The notes beneath the pieces were generated by a model. The model saw nothing but the letters and a program-made list of their open reading frames with translations, searched no databases and was not told where the DNA came from. Of a DNA stretch of 14,142 nt, positions 1 to 5,375 are shown piece after piece. Within the stretch, counting starts at the first letter, position 1. Every line of letters begins with the position of its first letter. The position numbers were made by a program, and so were the translations under genes. Source of the DNA: Fidelibacterota bacterium REDSEA-S14_B6 (GTDB lineage Bacteria; Fidelibacterota; Marinisomatia; Marinisomatales; S15-B10); contig LUOC01000094.1 of assembly GCA_001626655.1 (NCBI GenBank), positions 1 to 14,142 on the forward strand, in the 5' to 3' direction.

Positions 1-377
1 GGAGTTAGGGCGCCGATATCGAGGCCGGCAGGAAACTTGATGCGTTTTTTCTCTTCGGACGAGAGTCCGGCGGTGACTTCCGCCCCTTTCTTTCGGCTGG
101 CGATGAAACCGATGTAATAGTTGCCGAAAGTCCGCGAGATGTGAATGTATGCCCCGCCGGGGCGCTGGCCGAGAGGCGTGGATGAAAAGATGCTGTAAGC
201 GAGAGCCGTCGCCAGAACGATGGGCGCGAACAGCAGATAAGCAAACGGGACGGCGCTCCCGGCCACGGCGCCGGCCTCGCCGGTCACGCGGAATATCCCA
301 GCGCCTACGAGAATGCCAACAATGGTGGCATAGCCGGAGATTGGACCGAGATCGCGACGGAGGGAAGAATCACTCAT
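1..377 (-). CDS. Chimeric ORF: APC amino acid permease N-terminus joined to XdhC-like C-terminus (3' end off window)
   Basis: The reading frame starts at ATG 377-375 and is open to the left edge (125 codons). Residues 1 to about 90 are a typical amino acid-polyamine-organocation permease start: a short charged N-terminus, then TM1 with the GILVGAGIF glycine-rich motif of the substrate site, a TM2 around residues 42-63, and a PGGAYIHISRTFG loop. From about residue 87 the sequence stops looking like a permease: FIASRKK, a charged stretch, then FPAGLDIGALT. That matches the C-terminal Rossmann domain of XdhC/CoxI proteins (molybdenum hydroxylase maturation), which typically has YIG-(x)-ASRKK and AP(A)GLDIGA. 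There is no stop or linker between the two parts. I infer a chimera, by deletion or by misassembly, at about 95-130. No strong Shine-Dalgarno is seen. The family assignment of both halves is from motif recognition and should be confirmed by search. Confidence 0.7.
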   Translation of the reverse strand, partial: MSDSSLRRDLGPISGYATIVGILVGAGIFRVTGEAGAVAGSAVPFAYLLFAPIVLATALAYSIFSSTPLGQRPGGAYIHISRTFGNYYIGFIASRKKGAEVTAGLSSEEKKRIKFPAGLDIGALT

Positions 378-429
378 GGGGAATTAAGTGCCGAAACTAC
401 TTTCGAAAGCGGCGAAAAGCAAGATGGGG

Positions 430-477
430 AGACAGATTGGAGTGAAGGGCGAATCTGTCTAACTTTCACATGTGAAA
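430..477. promoter_or_regulatory. Inverted repeats in the divergent promoter region
   Basis: The 94-nt gap between the divergent permease and cyclodeaminase starts holds two inverted repeats. AGACAGATT (430-438) pairs with AATCTGTCT (452-460) across a 13-nt spacer. TTTCACATGTGAAA (464-477) is a perfect 14-nt palindrome that contains the GTG start codon at 472-474. They could be operator half-sites or an RNA hairpin that hides the start. A further short palindrome, CTTTCGAAAG, lies at 400-409. The repeats are visible directly; the regulatory role is inferred. Confidence 0.4.
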
Positions 478-1089
478 CTGTTGTTCCTAAACCGTCAGGT
501 GGTGAGAGAACTCCTCCCCATGCGCGCCTGCATGGATGCGCTCGCGGACGCCTTTCGGGCCTATTCCAGCGGAAAGTCGGTTCAGCCGCTGAGGACCATG
601 ATGAAGGTGCCAGCGACGGACGACATACTCGCCTCCATGCCGGGCTACGACGGCGCGTCCCAATCGCTGGCGGTGAAGCTGATCACTGTTTTTCACGATG
701 CGGCTGAGGCCGGTTTTGATTCGCATCAGGGACTGTTGGTCCTCTTTTCCGCAGAGCACGGCAATCCCCTCGCCATCATGGACGCCATCGAGATCACCGC
801 CGTCCGGACCGCCGCTGCCAGCGGCGTCGCCACGGAGGCGCTCGCCAACGAGGATGCATCCACCCTCGCCATTCTCGGCGCCGGCGTTCAGGCGAGATCG
901 CATTTCTACGCCATGAATGAAGCCCGCCATATCGAATCAGTCCGCATCTGGAACCGTTCCCGGCACGGCGCTGAAGTGCTGGCGGTCCAGCTCTCCCAGA
1001 GGGGGGGGTCAGCCGTCACTGTTACAGACACCGCCGAAGCCGCCGTGTCTGGCGCCGACCTCATCTGTACGCGACTTCCTCATTCCTAA
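472..1089 (+). pseudogene. Ornithine cyclodeaminase/mu-crystallin family protein, N-terminal fragment
   Basis: This is the first 200 or so residues of an ornithine cyclodeaminase/mu-crystallin family protein (PF02423 type), NAD-dependent enzymes that include ornithine cyclodeaminase, alanine dehydrogenase and ketimine reductases. The start is GTG at 472; the opening KLLFLNRQVVRELLPM matches the usual family start, although no clear ribosome binding site is visible. The family's substrate-domain lysine is likely the K in AVKLITVF (residue 69). VRTAAASGVAT and the dinucleotide-binding LGAGVQARSH (about 135-144) follow. Homology holds to GADLICT (about residue 200); the frame then reads five unrelated residues and stops at TAA 1087-1089. 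The rest of the gene continues in another frame from about 1070, with roughly 55-60 residues of the family missing. That missing part would include the segment expected to carry the catalytic Asp, so the product is probably inactive if the sequence is correct. Substrate cannot be assigned. Confidence 0.8.
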
Positions 1090-1288
1090 GTCAGAAGGCG
1101 CCGTGGGAGATGATCATATCGTCGGCGAGATCGGAGAATTCCTTTCCGGGAAAGTCCGGGGGCGACAGAACAGGGACGAGATTACGCTCTTCAAGTCCCT
1201 CGGCATGGCCGTCGAAGATGTGGCGGCGGCCCACTTGATTTACGAAAGAGCAAAGGCTGAAGACAGAGGCGTCTGGACGGAAATGTAG
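1070..1288 (+). pseudogene. Ornithine cyclodeaminase/mu-crystallin family protein, C-terminal fragment
   Basis: This is the end of the same cyclodeaminase gene, in a different frame from the N-terminal fragment. From CGC at 1070 it reads RDFLIPKSEGAVGDDHIVGEIGEFLSGK, then the strongly conserved family signature DEITLFKSLGMAVEDVAAAHLIYERA, and stops at TAG 1286-1288. In intact relatives DFL-(I/L)P-x-x-EGA follows about 60 residues after LICT; here it follows at once, across the shared bases ACGCGAC. So the lesion is a deletion with frame change and not a single-base slip. There is no separate start codon with a binding site, so this fragment is unlikely to be translated alone. Confidence 0.75.
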
Positions 1289-1530
1289 CGGTGCGGCTAC
1301 GCGCCGTGCGTAGTCATTATTCTCGTCATTCCCCCTCATCCTCCCTTCTCCCCCGAGTGGAGGAGGAACGGTCTTCGAGACGTGTCCGCTCTTAAGAATC
1401 TGGCCTGTTCGCTCCCGACCCAGGGTCTCCTCTCCCCGCCGCGATCAAGCCACTTACGGAGTATGTCAAACGGGGGAGAGGACTATCCACAGTATCCGTT
1501 GGAAGGTGAGAGGCAGGAGAGCGGAATGAA
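1289..1530. other. Non-coding stretch, no gene recognised
   Basis: Between the cyclodeaminase end and the first palindrome I see no convincing coding region on either strand. The sequence is rich in C/T tracts. CTCTCCCCG near 1431 has an imperfect complement, CGGGGGAGAG, near 1470, too far apart and imperfect to call a terminator. Confidence 0.4.
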
Positions 1531-1552
1531 CTAAACTGTTTCAACAGTTTAG
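1531..1552. repeat. Palindrome, 10-bp arms
   Basis: CTAAACTGTT is followed by TC and then AACAGTTTAG, its exact reverse complement. It forms the left outer member of a set of four palindromes around the small membrane-protein gene. It is not followed by a T-tract, so it does not look like a standard intrinsic terminator. Confidence 0.7.
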
Positions 1553-1670
1553 GATGGAATCATTTCATATGGGTCACTTTGTCGGGCCTTTCCAGAACGG
1601 AAAATCCTTTGTCGGACAGATCGAAGGTTGGGGGAAAACCACTAAAGGCGTTATTGATCTGTTGGATTGA

Positions 1671-1698
1671 CTAACCCACGACTTAAGTCGTGGGTTAG
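1671..1698. repeat. 28-nt perfect palindrome, copy 1 (REP-like)
   Basis: CTAACCCACGACTT is followed directly by its reverse complement, giving a perfect 28-nt palindrome. A near-identical copy lies at 2041-2068. It is 26 nt past the stop codon of the small membrane-protein gene, so on the minus strand it could act as a transcript-end hairpin. Repetition of the same palindrome within 400 nt suggests a repetitive extragenic palindrome family. Confidence 0.8.
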
Positions 1699-1724
1699 TA
1701 ACGGTTTGTATCAAGATCGCGGTC

Positions 1725-1974
1725 TTAGCGGGATTTCCAAAAGAATAGTCCCACAAGAACAAGCAGAGCCACGGAAGTTGGGTCAAAATTTGCGGCATCC
1801 GTGACAAAATGAAAAATGCCCAAAGCAAGGAATAGAATGTTTATATAAACACCCATAATCATGGCGGGTTGTTTAAGGTTATCACCCGCCCAGGTAGGCA
1901 TCAACCAGAATATTACAGAAAAGCCGAGCATGCAGAGACCTAGATTGTGCTCTAAATACGTGTGTTAGTGTCAT
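1725..1974 (-). pseudogene. Small two-helix membrane protein, frameshifted near its start
   Basis: The open part (1725-1931) encodes MLGFSVIFWLMPTWAG, a polar stretch, MIMGVYINILFLALGIFHFVTDAANF and TSVALLVLVGLFFW, giving two or three membrane segments in about 68 residues. No strong ribosome binding site precedes the ATG at 1931. Upstream there is an excellent one: AAGGAGAT then ATG at 1974-1972. That ATG opens a frame that soon diverges (MTLTHVF). The 1931 frame can be read back as YLEHNLGLC before meeting a stop, and the two join sensibly if one base near 1959-1963 is removed, giving a protein of about 82 residues beginning MTLTHYLEHNLGLCML. I infer a single-base frameshift, real or a sequence error. 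I do not recognise the family. The gene is AT-rich compared with its neighbours and lies between two copies of a palindromic repeat. Confidence 0.55.
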
Positions 1975-2040
1975 TTTTTATCTCCTTGTTTTTTGATTTG
2001 CCCCAAAGTGGAATAGCCGAATGTAGAATTCCTCGCCCAA

Positions 2041-2068
2041 ATAACCCACGACTTAAGTCGCGGGTTAT
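2041..2068. repeat. 28-nt palindrome, copy 2 (one mismatch)
   Basis: ATAACCCACGACTT is followed by AAGTCGCGGGTTAT. Its arms pair except at one position (C at 2061 in place of T, still a G-C/G-U type change). It differs from copy 1 at 1671-1698 only at the two end bases and that position. It lies upstream of the small membrane-protein gene on the minus strand. Confidence 0.8.
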
Positions 2069-2086
2069 AAGCGGACAGAAAGGGTG

Positions 2087-2102
2087 AACCGTTTAAACGG
2101 TT
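2087..2102. repeat. 16-nt perfect palindrome
   Basis: AACCGTTTAAACGGTT is self-complementary. It is the right outer member of the nested palindrome set and resembles in composition the palindrome at 1531-1552 (AACTGTT/AACAGTT arms). The remainder of 2103-2176 shows no gene. Confidence 0.6.
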
Positions 2103-2176
2103 TATAGGCCCCTTTTGAAATGGGTTCCAAGGAAGCCTACAGACTCATGGCGGGATGAACAGTTCAGTTCCTTCAC

Positions 2177-2635
2177 CTAATAATTCGCAAAATGGGTGTG
2201 GGCGATTTTCAGTCTTCCATTATCATTTTGGGTCAGAACAAAAGTAACAGGCCCTTTTTGCACTTCCTCTTTGGGTAAGGATTTGTCACCGAAATACCAA
2301 ATGCCCGCTACCATGACCGACTCCCCATAGAATCGAGTTTCCAGTGCCTCAAGCCATAGAGACTTATCTGGTGTTTTCCCGCTAGAGACAAACCCAAAAC
2401 CTTCATGGTGGGGTTTCATTTGATCGTACCCTTGGATCAAGCCCACTTTTTCTGATGAAAAATAGGTGAGCGACTCAGATTGTAAGAAGATATCATCCAA
2501 AAAGTCCAGATCGTAGGTGGCCCAGAGGTTTAGCCATTGATCTATAACGCTATCCACATCCTGTTGTGTGGGTCGATGAGTCGGTTCACAGGCAGCTATT
2601 GCCAGTGCGACCACAAGGAGGTTGATCCATTTCAT
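2177..2635 (-). CDS. Small lipoprotein with NTF2/SnoaL-like domain
   Basis: This is a 152-residue protein with a lipoprotein signal: MKW, hydrophobic residues 4-15, and lipobox IAAC with Cys16 as the likely lipidated residue. The mature part fits the NTF2-like/SnoaL (DUF4440-type) alpha+beta fold: a first helix with DVDSVIDQWLNLWATYDLDFLDDIF, then LTYFSSEKVGLIQGYDQMKPHHEGFGF, a central FYGESVMVAGIWYFGD strand pair and a last VTFVLTQNDNGRLKIAHTHFANY strand ending the protein. That HTHF ending is common in this fold. The reaction or ligand cannot be inferred. The gene stands alone on the minus strand after a gap from the hydrolase gene. Its base composition is AT-richer than the peptidase genes, which fits an acquired or accessory segment. 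The ribosome binding site is weak (GAAGAGAG, about 5-10 nt before ATG). Confidence 0.75.
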   Translation of the reverse strand: MKWINLLVVALAIAACEPTHRPTQQDVDSVIDQWLNLWATYDLDFLDDIFLQSESLTYFSSEKVGLIQGYDQMKPHHEGFGFVSSGKTPDKSLWLEALETRFYGESVMVAGIWYFGDKSLPKEEVQKGPVTFVLTQNDNGRLKIAHTHFANY

Positions 2636-2714
2636 ACTAACTCTCTCTTCACTTAGTTTAATGATATAGAATTTGACGGCGAAATCTGATAGAAGTTATT
2701 GCTGGTCATGCGAA

Positions 2715-3674
2715 TTATTCGCCTGAAGGCAATAGTTGGTCACCCATGAAGCGCCGGGCAAATTCAAAAGCTGCAGTGCGGGTTACCGGATTCCCGCCGT
2801 ACGTGGGACGTCTCCCTGCGCAGAACGATAACGCCAGTTTTTGCCGAAAAGGTGTTGTCATAGGAATATTCAAAAAGTTCATCAGCACTTCACCCCGCGA
2901 ATTCATTTCGAAGCGGCAGTCGGTAAAGGAATAGCCAGACTCATCGATCTCAGGGGGAGCCAACCGGTCAAATGAATGATGAACACCGGGGTAGACAGTA
3001 ATGTCAATTTTCGACCCGGTGGCTTTAATCATCGGCACCATTTCTTCACAAGCTTCGGCGGGTGTCCAGTTGTCCAGCTCACCGATAAGAATATGGATTG
3101 GTGCGTCGGTGAACAGCGGCTCCTGAGGCTGAACAAAACAGGGCGGGTAAAAGGCCAAATGTGCGGCAAAGGAAGCATCTTTCGAGATGGCATTTTTCAG
3201 CGGTTTCCAGGCGGAAAAGAGGGTCACGCCTCCACCCAAACTCCACCCCGTGATGGCCACCCGCTTGCCATCTATTCGGGGGTCTCTACGCAAGGTATCC
3301 AGCGCTCTGTATGCGTCCAGCACCATCATGGCCGTTGTTACGGAAATCTGTTCCCCAACTGTGGAGGTTACGTTCCGGCTCTTAAAACTTTGCAATGCAA
3401 AGGTTGCAATTCCCATAGAGCGATACATCTCCATGTATTCCAAATGATGATTGCCCCACCCCAGGCTGCCTGCAACGCCTAACACCAGGGGGAAAGGACC
3501 TTCACCATCCGGAAGGTGAAGAATGCCCTGAACCTGCTGGGCAGGTTGATTTTCGAGATCTGTAATAATATGATAAAATGCGAAAGGGTTGGCGCTGGTG
3601 AATGATACAACCTCCGGCTCGGCGCCAAAGAGAAGAGAACAGACGAGGGTGGCTATCGGTATTCTTATTTTAAC
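2715..3674 (-). CDS. Exported dienelactone-hydrolase-type alpha/beta hydrolase, start codon unclear
   Basis: The open frame contains a full alpha/beta hydrolase: the nucleophile elbow GWSLGGG (Ser about residue 145 counted from 3674), the acid region IGELDNWTPAE (Asp about 201) and the catalytic His in VHHSFD (about 233). This fits the dienelactone hydrolase family (PF01738); such proteins hydrolyse small esters or lactones, and the substrate here is unknown. The first in-frame ordinary start is GTG at 3485, but that would cut off a beta strand before the oxyanion region. Upstream the frame stays open and codes for KIRIPIATLVCSLLFGAEPE, an obvious signal peptide, then the expected first strands (PFPLVLGVAG). 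The codon before KIR is GTT (3674-3672), preceded by TAAGG, so I place the start there. It may be a rare start or a miscalled GTG/ATG. It begins about 2 nt after the RidA stop, so it is probably co-transcribed with it. Confidence 0.75.
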   Translation of the reverse strand, partial: VKIRIPIATLVCSLLFGAEPEVVSFTSANPFAFYHIITDLENQPAQQVQGILHLPDGEGPFPLVLGVAGSLGWGNHHLEYMEMYRSMGIATFALQSFKSRNVTSTVGEQISVTTAMMVLDAYRALDTLRRDPRIDGKRVAITGWSLGGGVTLFSAWKPLKNAISKDASFAAHLAFYPPCFVQPQEPLFTDAPIHILIGELDNWTPAEACEEMVPMIKATGSKIDITVYPGVHHSFDRLAPPEIDESGYSFTDCRFEMNSRGEVLMNFLNIPMTTPFRQKLALSFCAGRRPTYGGNPVTRTAAFEFARRFMGDQLLPSGE

Positions 3675-3676
3675 GG

Positions 3677-4117
3677 TTACTGCCTTACAGCCACCATCAT
3701 GATTTCCACGAGGGCGTCCCGGGGGATACGTGCCGCTTCCACCACAGCGCGGGCAGGCTTATTCTCCGAGAAGTAGGTGGCGTAAACATCGTTGAGAGCC
3801 TTGAAGTCGTTCAGGTCAGCCAGAAAAGCCTGCACCTGCACCACATGGGAGTAGTCAAATCCGCCAGCCTGAAGTACGGCGCCGAGATTTTTCATGACAC
3901 GGTGCGTCTGCGCCTGAATCCCCCCTTCCACCAACTTTCCGGTTGTGGGGTCGAGAGCGATCTGCCCGGCGAGGTACAAGGTATTCCCAACTCGGATGGC
4001 CTGGGAGTAAGGACCGATAGCGGCGGGAGCGTCCGGTGTGGAAATCACCTCCCTGTCACCGCCGCCCGTGCAGCCCGAGACGAGCAGTGCCGCAGTCAGC
4101 AGAATGGTGTGGCGCAC
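3677..4117 (-). CDS. RidA/YjgF/UK114 family lipoprotein (enamine/imine deaminase)
   Basis: This is a 146-residue protein. The start is GTG at 4117-4115, which overlaps the TAG of the upstream PLP-enzyme gene by one base (TAGTG). That choice gives a clean lipoprotein signal: RHTILLTAALLVSGC, lipidated Cys16. A longer in-frame extension upstream is only an antisense-like reading of the neighbour gene. The mature part is a complete RidA domain: IGPYSQAIRVGNTLYLAGQI, a KNLGAVLQAGGFDYSHVVQVQAFLADLNDF core, and the active-site PARAVVEAARIPRDALVEI with the conserved Arg (about 123) and Glu (about 138). RidA proteins hydrolyse reactive enamine/imine intermediates released by PLP enzymes, normally in the cytoplasm. 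Placement behind a secretion signal, next to a Tat-exported PLP enzyme, suggests the same role outside the cytoplasm. The family call is firm; periplasmic action is inferred from the signal. Confidence 0.9.
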   Translation of the reverse strand: MRHTILLTAALLVSGCTGGGDREVISTPDAPAAIGPYSQAIRVGNTLYLAGQIALDPTTGKLVEGGIQAQTHRVMKNLGAVLQAGGFDYSHVVQVQAFLADLNDFKALNDVYATYFSENKPARAVVEAARIPRDALVEIMMVAVRQ

Positions 4118-5229
4118 TACGACTTGGGGGCGCCGTTCTTCACAATATCCGTCATGGCGTCGGTGAACCGGTCGATCTCTTCGATGGTGGTGTAGACGTG
4201 GGGCGTCACCCGGCACCCTTCGAACTCGGGATGCTTGATGGCCACCACGAAGATGCGGTACTTATCCCAGAGATGTTTCGCCACATCGTGGGTGTCGATC
4301 CCTTCGACTTCCACCGTGGCAATGCCGCACGCCTTTCTCGGCTTGAGGCTGGTGTGGAGACGGATTCGATCGTATTCCAGAAGCGGCTCGGCCCACCGGT
4401 TTCTCAGGTAGACCATCCTCGCCTCCTTGTTCTTGCTTCCGATCCCCTGATGGAAGGTGAGGGCGTCGCCGATGGCGAGGTAGTTGGCGGCGGGATGTGT
4501 GCCGATCTCCTCAAACTTGCGGATGTCATCCATCTCGCACTCCCCCGGCGCCTGCATGGGCCAGAGGTCCGCAATCTTGTCTTTCTTGACGTAGAGCAGC
4601 CCCGTGCCGTGAGGAGCACAGAGCCACTTGTGGAGACTGCTGGCGTAGTAGTCACAGTCGAGATCGGCGGCATTGAAATCGAAATGGGCGAAGGTGTGAG
4701 CGCCGTCCACGATGACGGGGATCCCTTTCTTCCGCGCCATCCTGACAATCTTCTTTACAGGAAGTATCTGCCCTGTAACATTGATCATGTGGCACATGAG
4801 GATCAGTTTTGTTTTGGACGTAATCCCCTTCTTGAAGAGCCGAACAACTTCATCATCGTCCTCGGCGGGGATGGGAATCTTGAACTGTTTCATGACGATG
4901 CCGTCCCGGCACTCCCGCTGCTTGAACGTGTTAATCATTCGCCCGTAGTCCTGCGTGGTGGTAAGCACTTCATCGCCGGGCTCGAGGTCAAAGCCGTTCT
5001 GGCATATCTGGAGTCCTTCGGAAGCGTTGCGCGTCAGGGCGATCTCTTCGGGATCGCACCCGTGGAAACGAGCGAGGCGGCGGCGGACGGGCTCACGCTG
5101 GGGCTCGAGGATGCGCCACATGGAGTAGGCGGGAGAGGTGTTGGAAAAATCGAGATGCCGCTTCATGGCGTCCTGGACGACGGCCGGCGACGGGCTGACC
5201 CCCCCGTTGTTGCATGAGGGCCGGTTCAA
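4117..5229 (-). CDS. Aminotransferase class V-like PLP enzyme (isopenicillin N epimerase-like), main part
   Basis: This is the body of a fold-type I PLP enzyme of the class V aminotransferase/cysteine desulfurase superfamily, closest in style to isopenicillin N epimerase-like proteins. Visible motifs: NNGGVSPSP at the start; LTRNASEGL for cofactor phosphate binding; PVIVDGAHTFAHFDF with the PLP-contacting Asp and His; and SSLHKWLCAPHGTG, whose Lys (codon near 4629) forms the Schiff base. The C-terminal domain runs to KNGAPKS and TAG at 4117. The first 5 residues of this frame do not look native: the true start lies upstream in another frame at 5305, where a Tat signal is found, and the family's usual N-terminal helix before NNGG is missing. 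Reaction (transamination, epimerisation, racemisation or desulfuration) cannot be told. The next gene, RidA, overlaps its stop by one base. Confidence 0.85.
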   Translation of the reverse strand: MNRPSCNNGGVSPSPAVVQDAMKRHLDFSNTSPAYSMWRILEPQREPVRRRLARFHGCDPEEIALTRNASEGLQICQNGFDLEPGDEVLTTTQDYGRMINTFKQRECRDGIVMKQFKIPIPAEDDDEVVRLFKKGITSKTKLILMCHMINVTGQILPVKKIVRMARKKGIPVIVDGAHTFAHFDFNAADLDCDYYASSLHKWLCAPHGTGLLYVKKDKIADLWPMQAPGECEMDDIRKFEEIGTHPAANYLAIGDALTFHQGIGSKNKEARMVYLRNRWAEPLLEYDRIRLHTSLKPRKACGIATVEVEGIDTHDVAKHLWDKYRIFVVAIKHPEFEGCRVTPHVYTTIEEIDRFTDAMTDIVKNGAPKS

Positions 5230-5305
5230 TGGCGGCGACTGTGGCGGCTGCGGTGACGGGCCTCGCTACGGTGCCCATAAATGATCTTCGATCCATCGTT
5301 TTCAT
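5212..5305 (-). pseudogene. Tat signal peptide fragment of the PLP enzyme (out of frame with its body)
   Basis: ATG at 5305-5303 has a strong ribosome binding site, AGGAGG at 5311-5316 with a 5-nt spacer. It opens MKTMDRRSFMGTVARPVTAAATVAAIEPALM: a twin-arginine motif DRRSFMG followed by an alanine-rich hydrophobic stretch, a classic Tat signal. At about 5212-5220 the sequence passes into the NNGGVSPSP part of the enzyme, but in another frame. Relatives normally have some 35-50 residues between the signal and this motif, so I infer a deletion with frame change at this point. The signal indicates that the folded, PLP-loaded enzyme would be exported. Confidence 0.7.
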
Positions 5306-5310
5306 ATGAA

Positions 5311-5364
5311 CCTCCTAAGGGGTCACTGTTTCCAGAGTGTACGAACGGAGAGCCAGTTTATCAA
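5311..5364 (-). promoter_or_regulatory. Putative sigma70-type promoter and strong RBS before the PLP enzyme
   Basis: On the minus strand, TTGATA (5364-5359) and TACACT (5341-5336) are spaced by exactly 17 nt, a good fit to -35/-10 boxes. The AGGAGG ribosome binding site (5316-5311) and ATG at 5305 follow. This lies in the 70-nt gap after the S9 gene and could start an internal transcript for the PLP enzyme, RidA and hydrolase. The match is by consensus only; promoter rules in this lineage are unknown. Confidence 0.45.
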
Positions 5365-5375
5365 GAAAATCGGAA

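Noticed and set aside
1000..1018. GGGGGGGTCAGCC also found on the minus strand near 5193-5207
   Set aside because: Shared 13-base string in two unrelated coding contexts (cyclodeaminase and PLP enzyme), both meaningful in frame; best explained by chance in G-rich codons, although both genes are broken.
1569..1670. 33-codon plus-strand ORF (MGHFVGPFQNGKSFVG...) ending next to the 28-nt palindrome
   Set aside because: It has a stop just before the palindrome and a weak AGGA upstream, but the spacing is poor, the peptide is unrecognised and the length is within chance expectation.
1574..1828. 84-codon minus-strand ORF overlapping the small membrane protein
   Set aside because: It reads across the 28-nt palindrome in another frame and has no start signal; the 1725-1931 frame has clear membrane segments.
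4036..5217. 393-codon open frame on the plus strand
   Set aside because: It is antisense to the PLP enzyme, which has full family motifs on the minus strand; the plus-strand translation has no recognisable motif.
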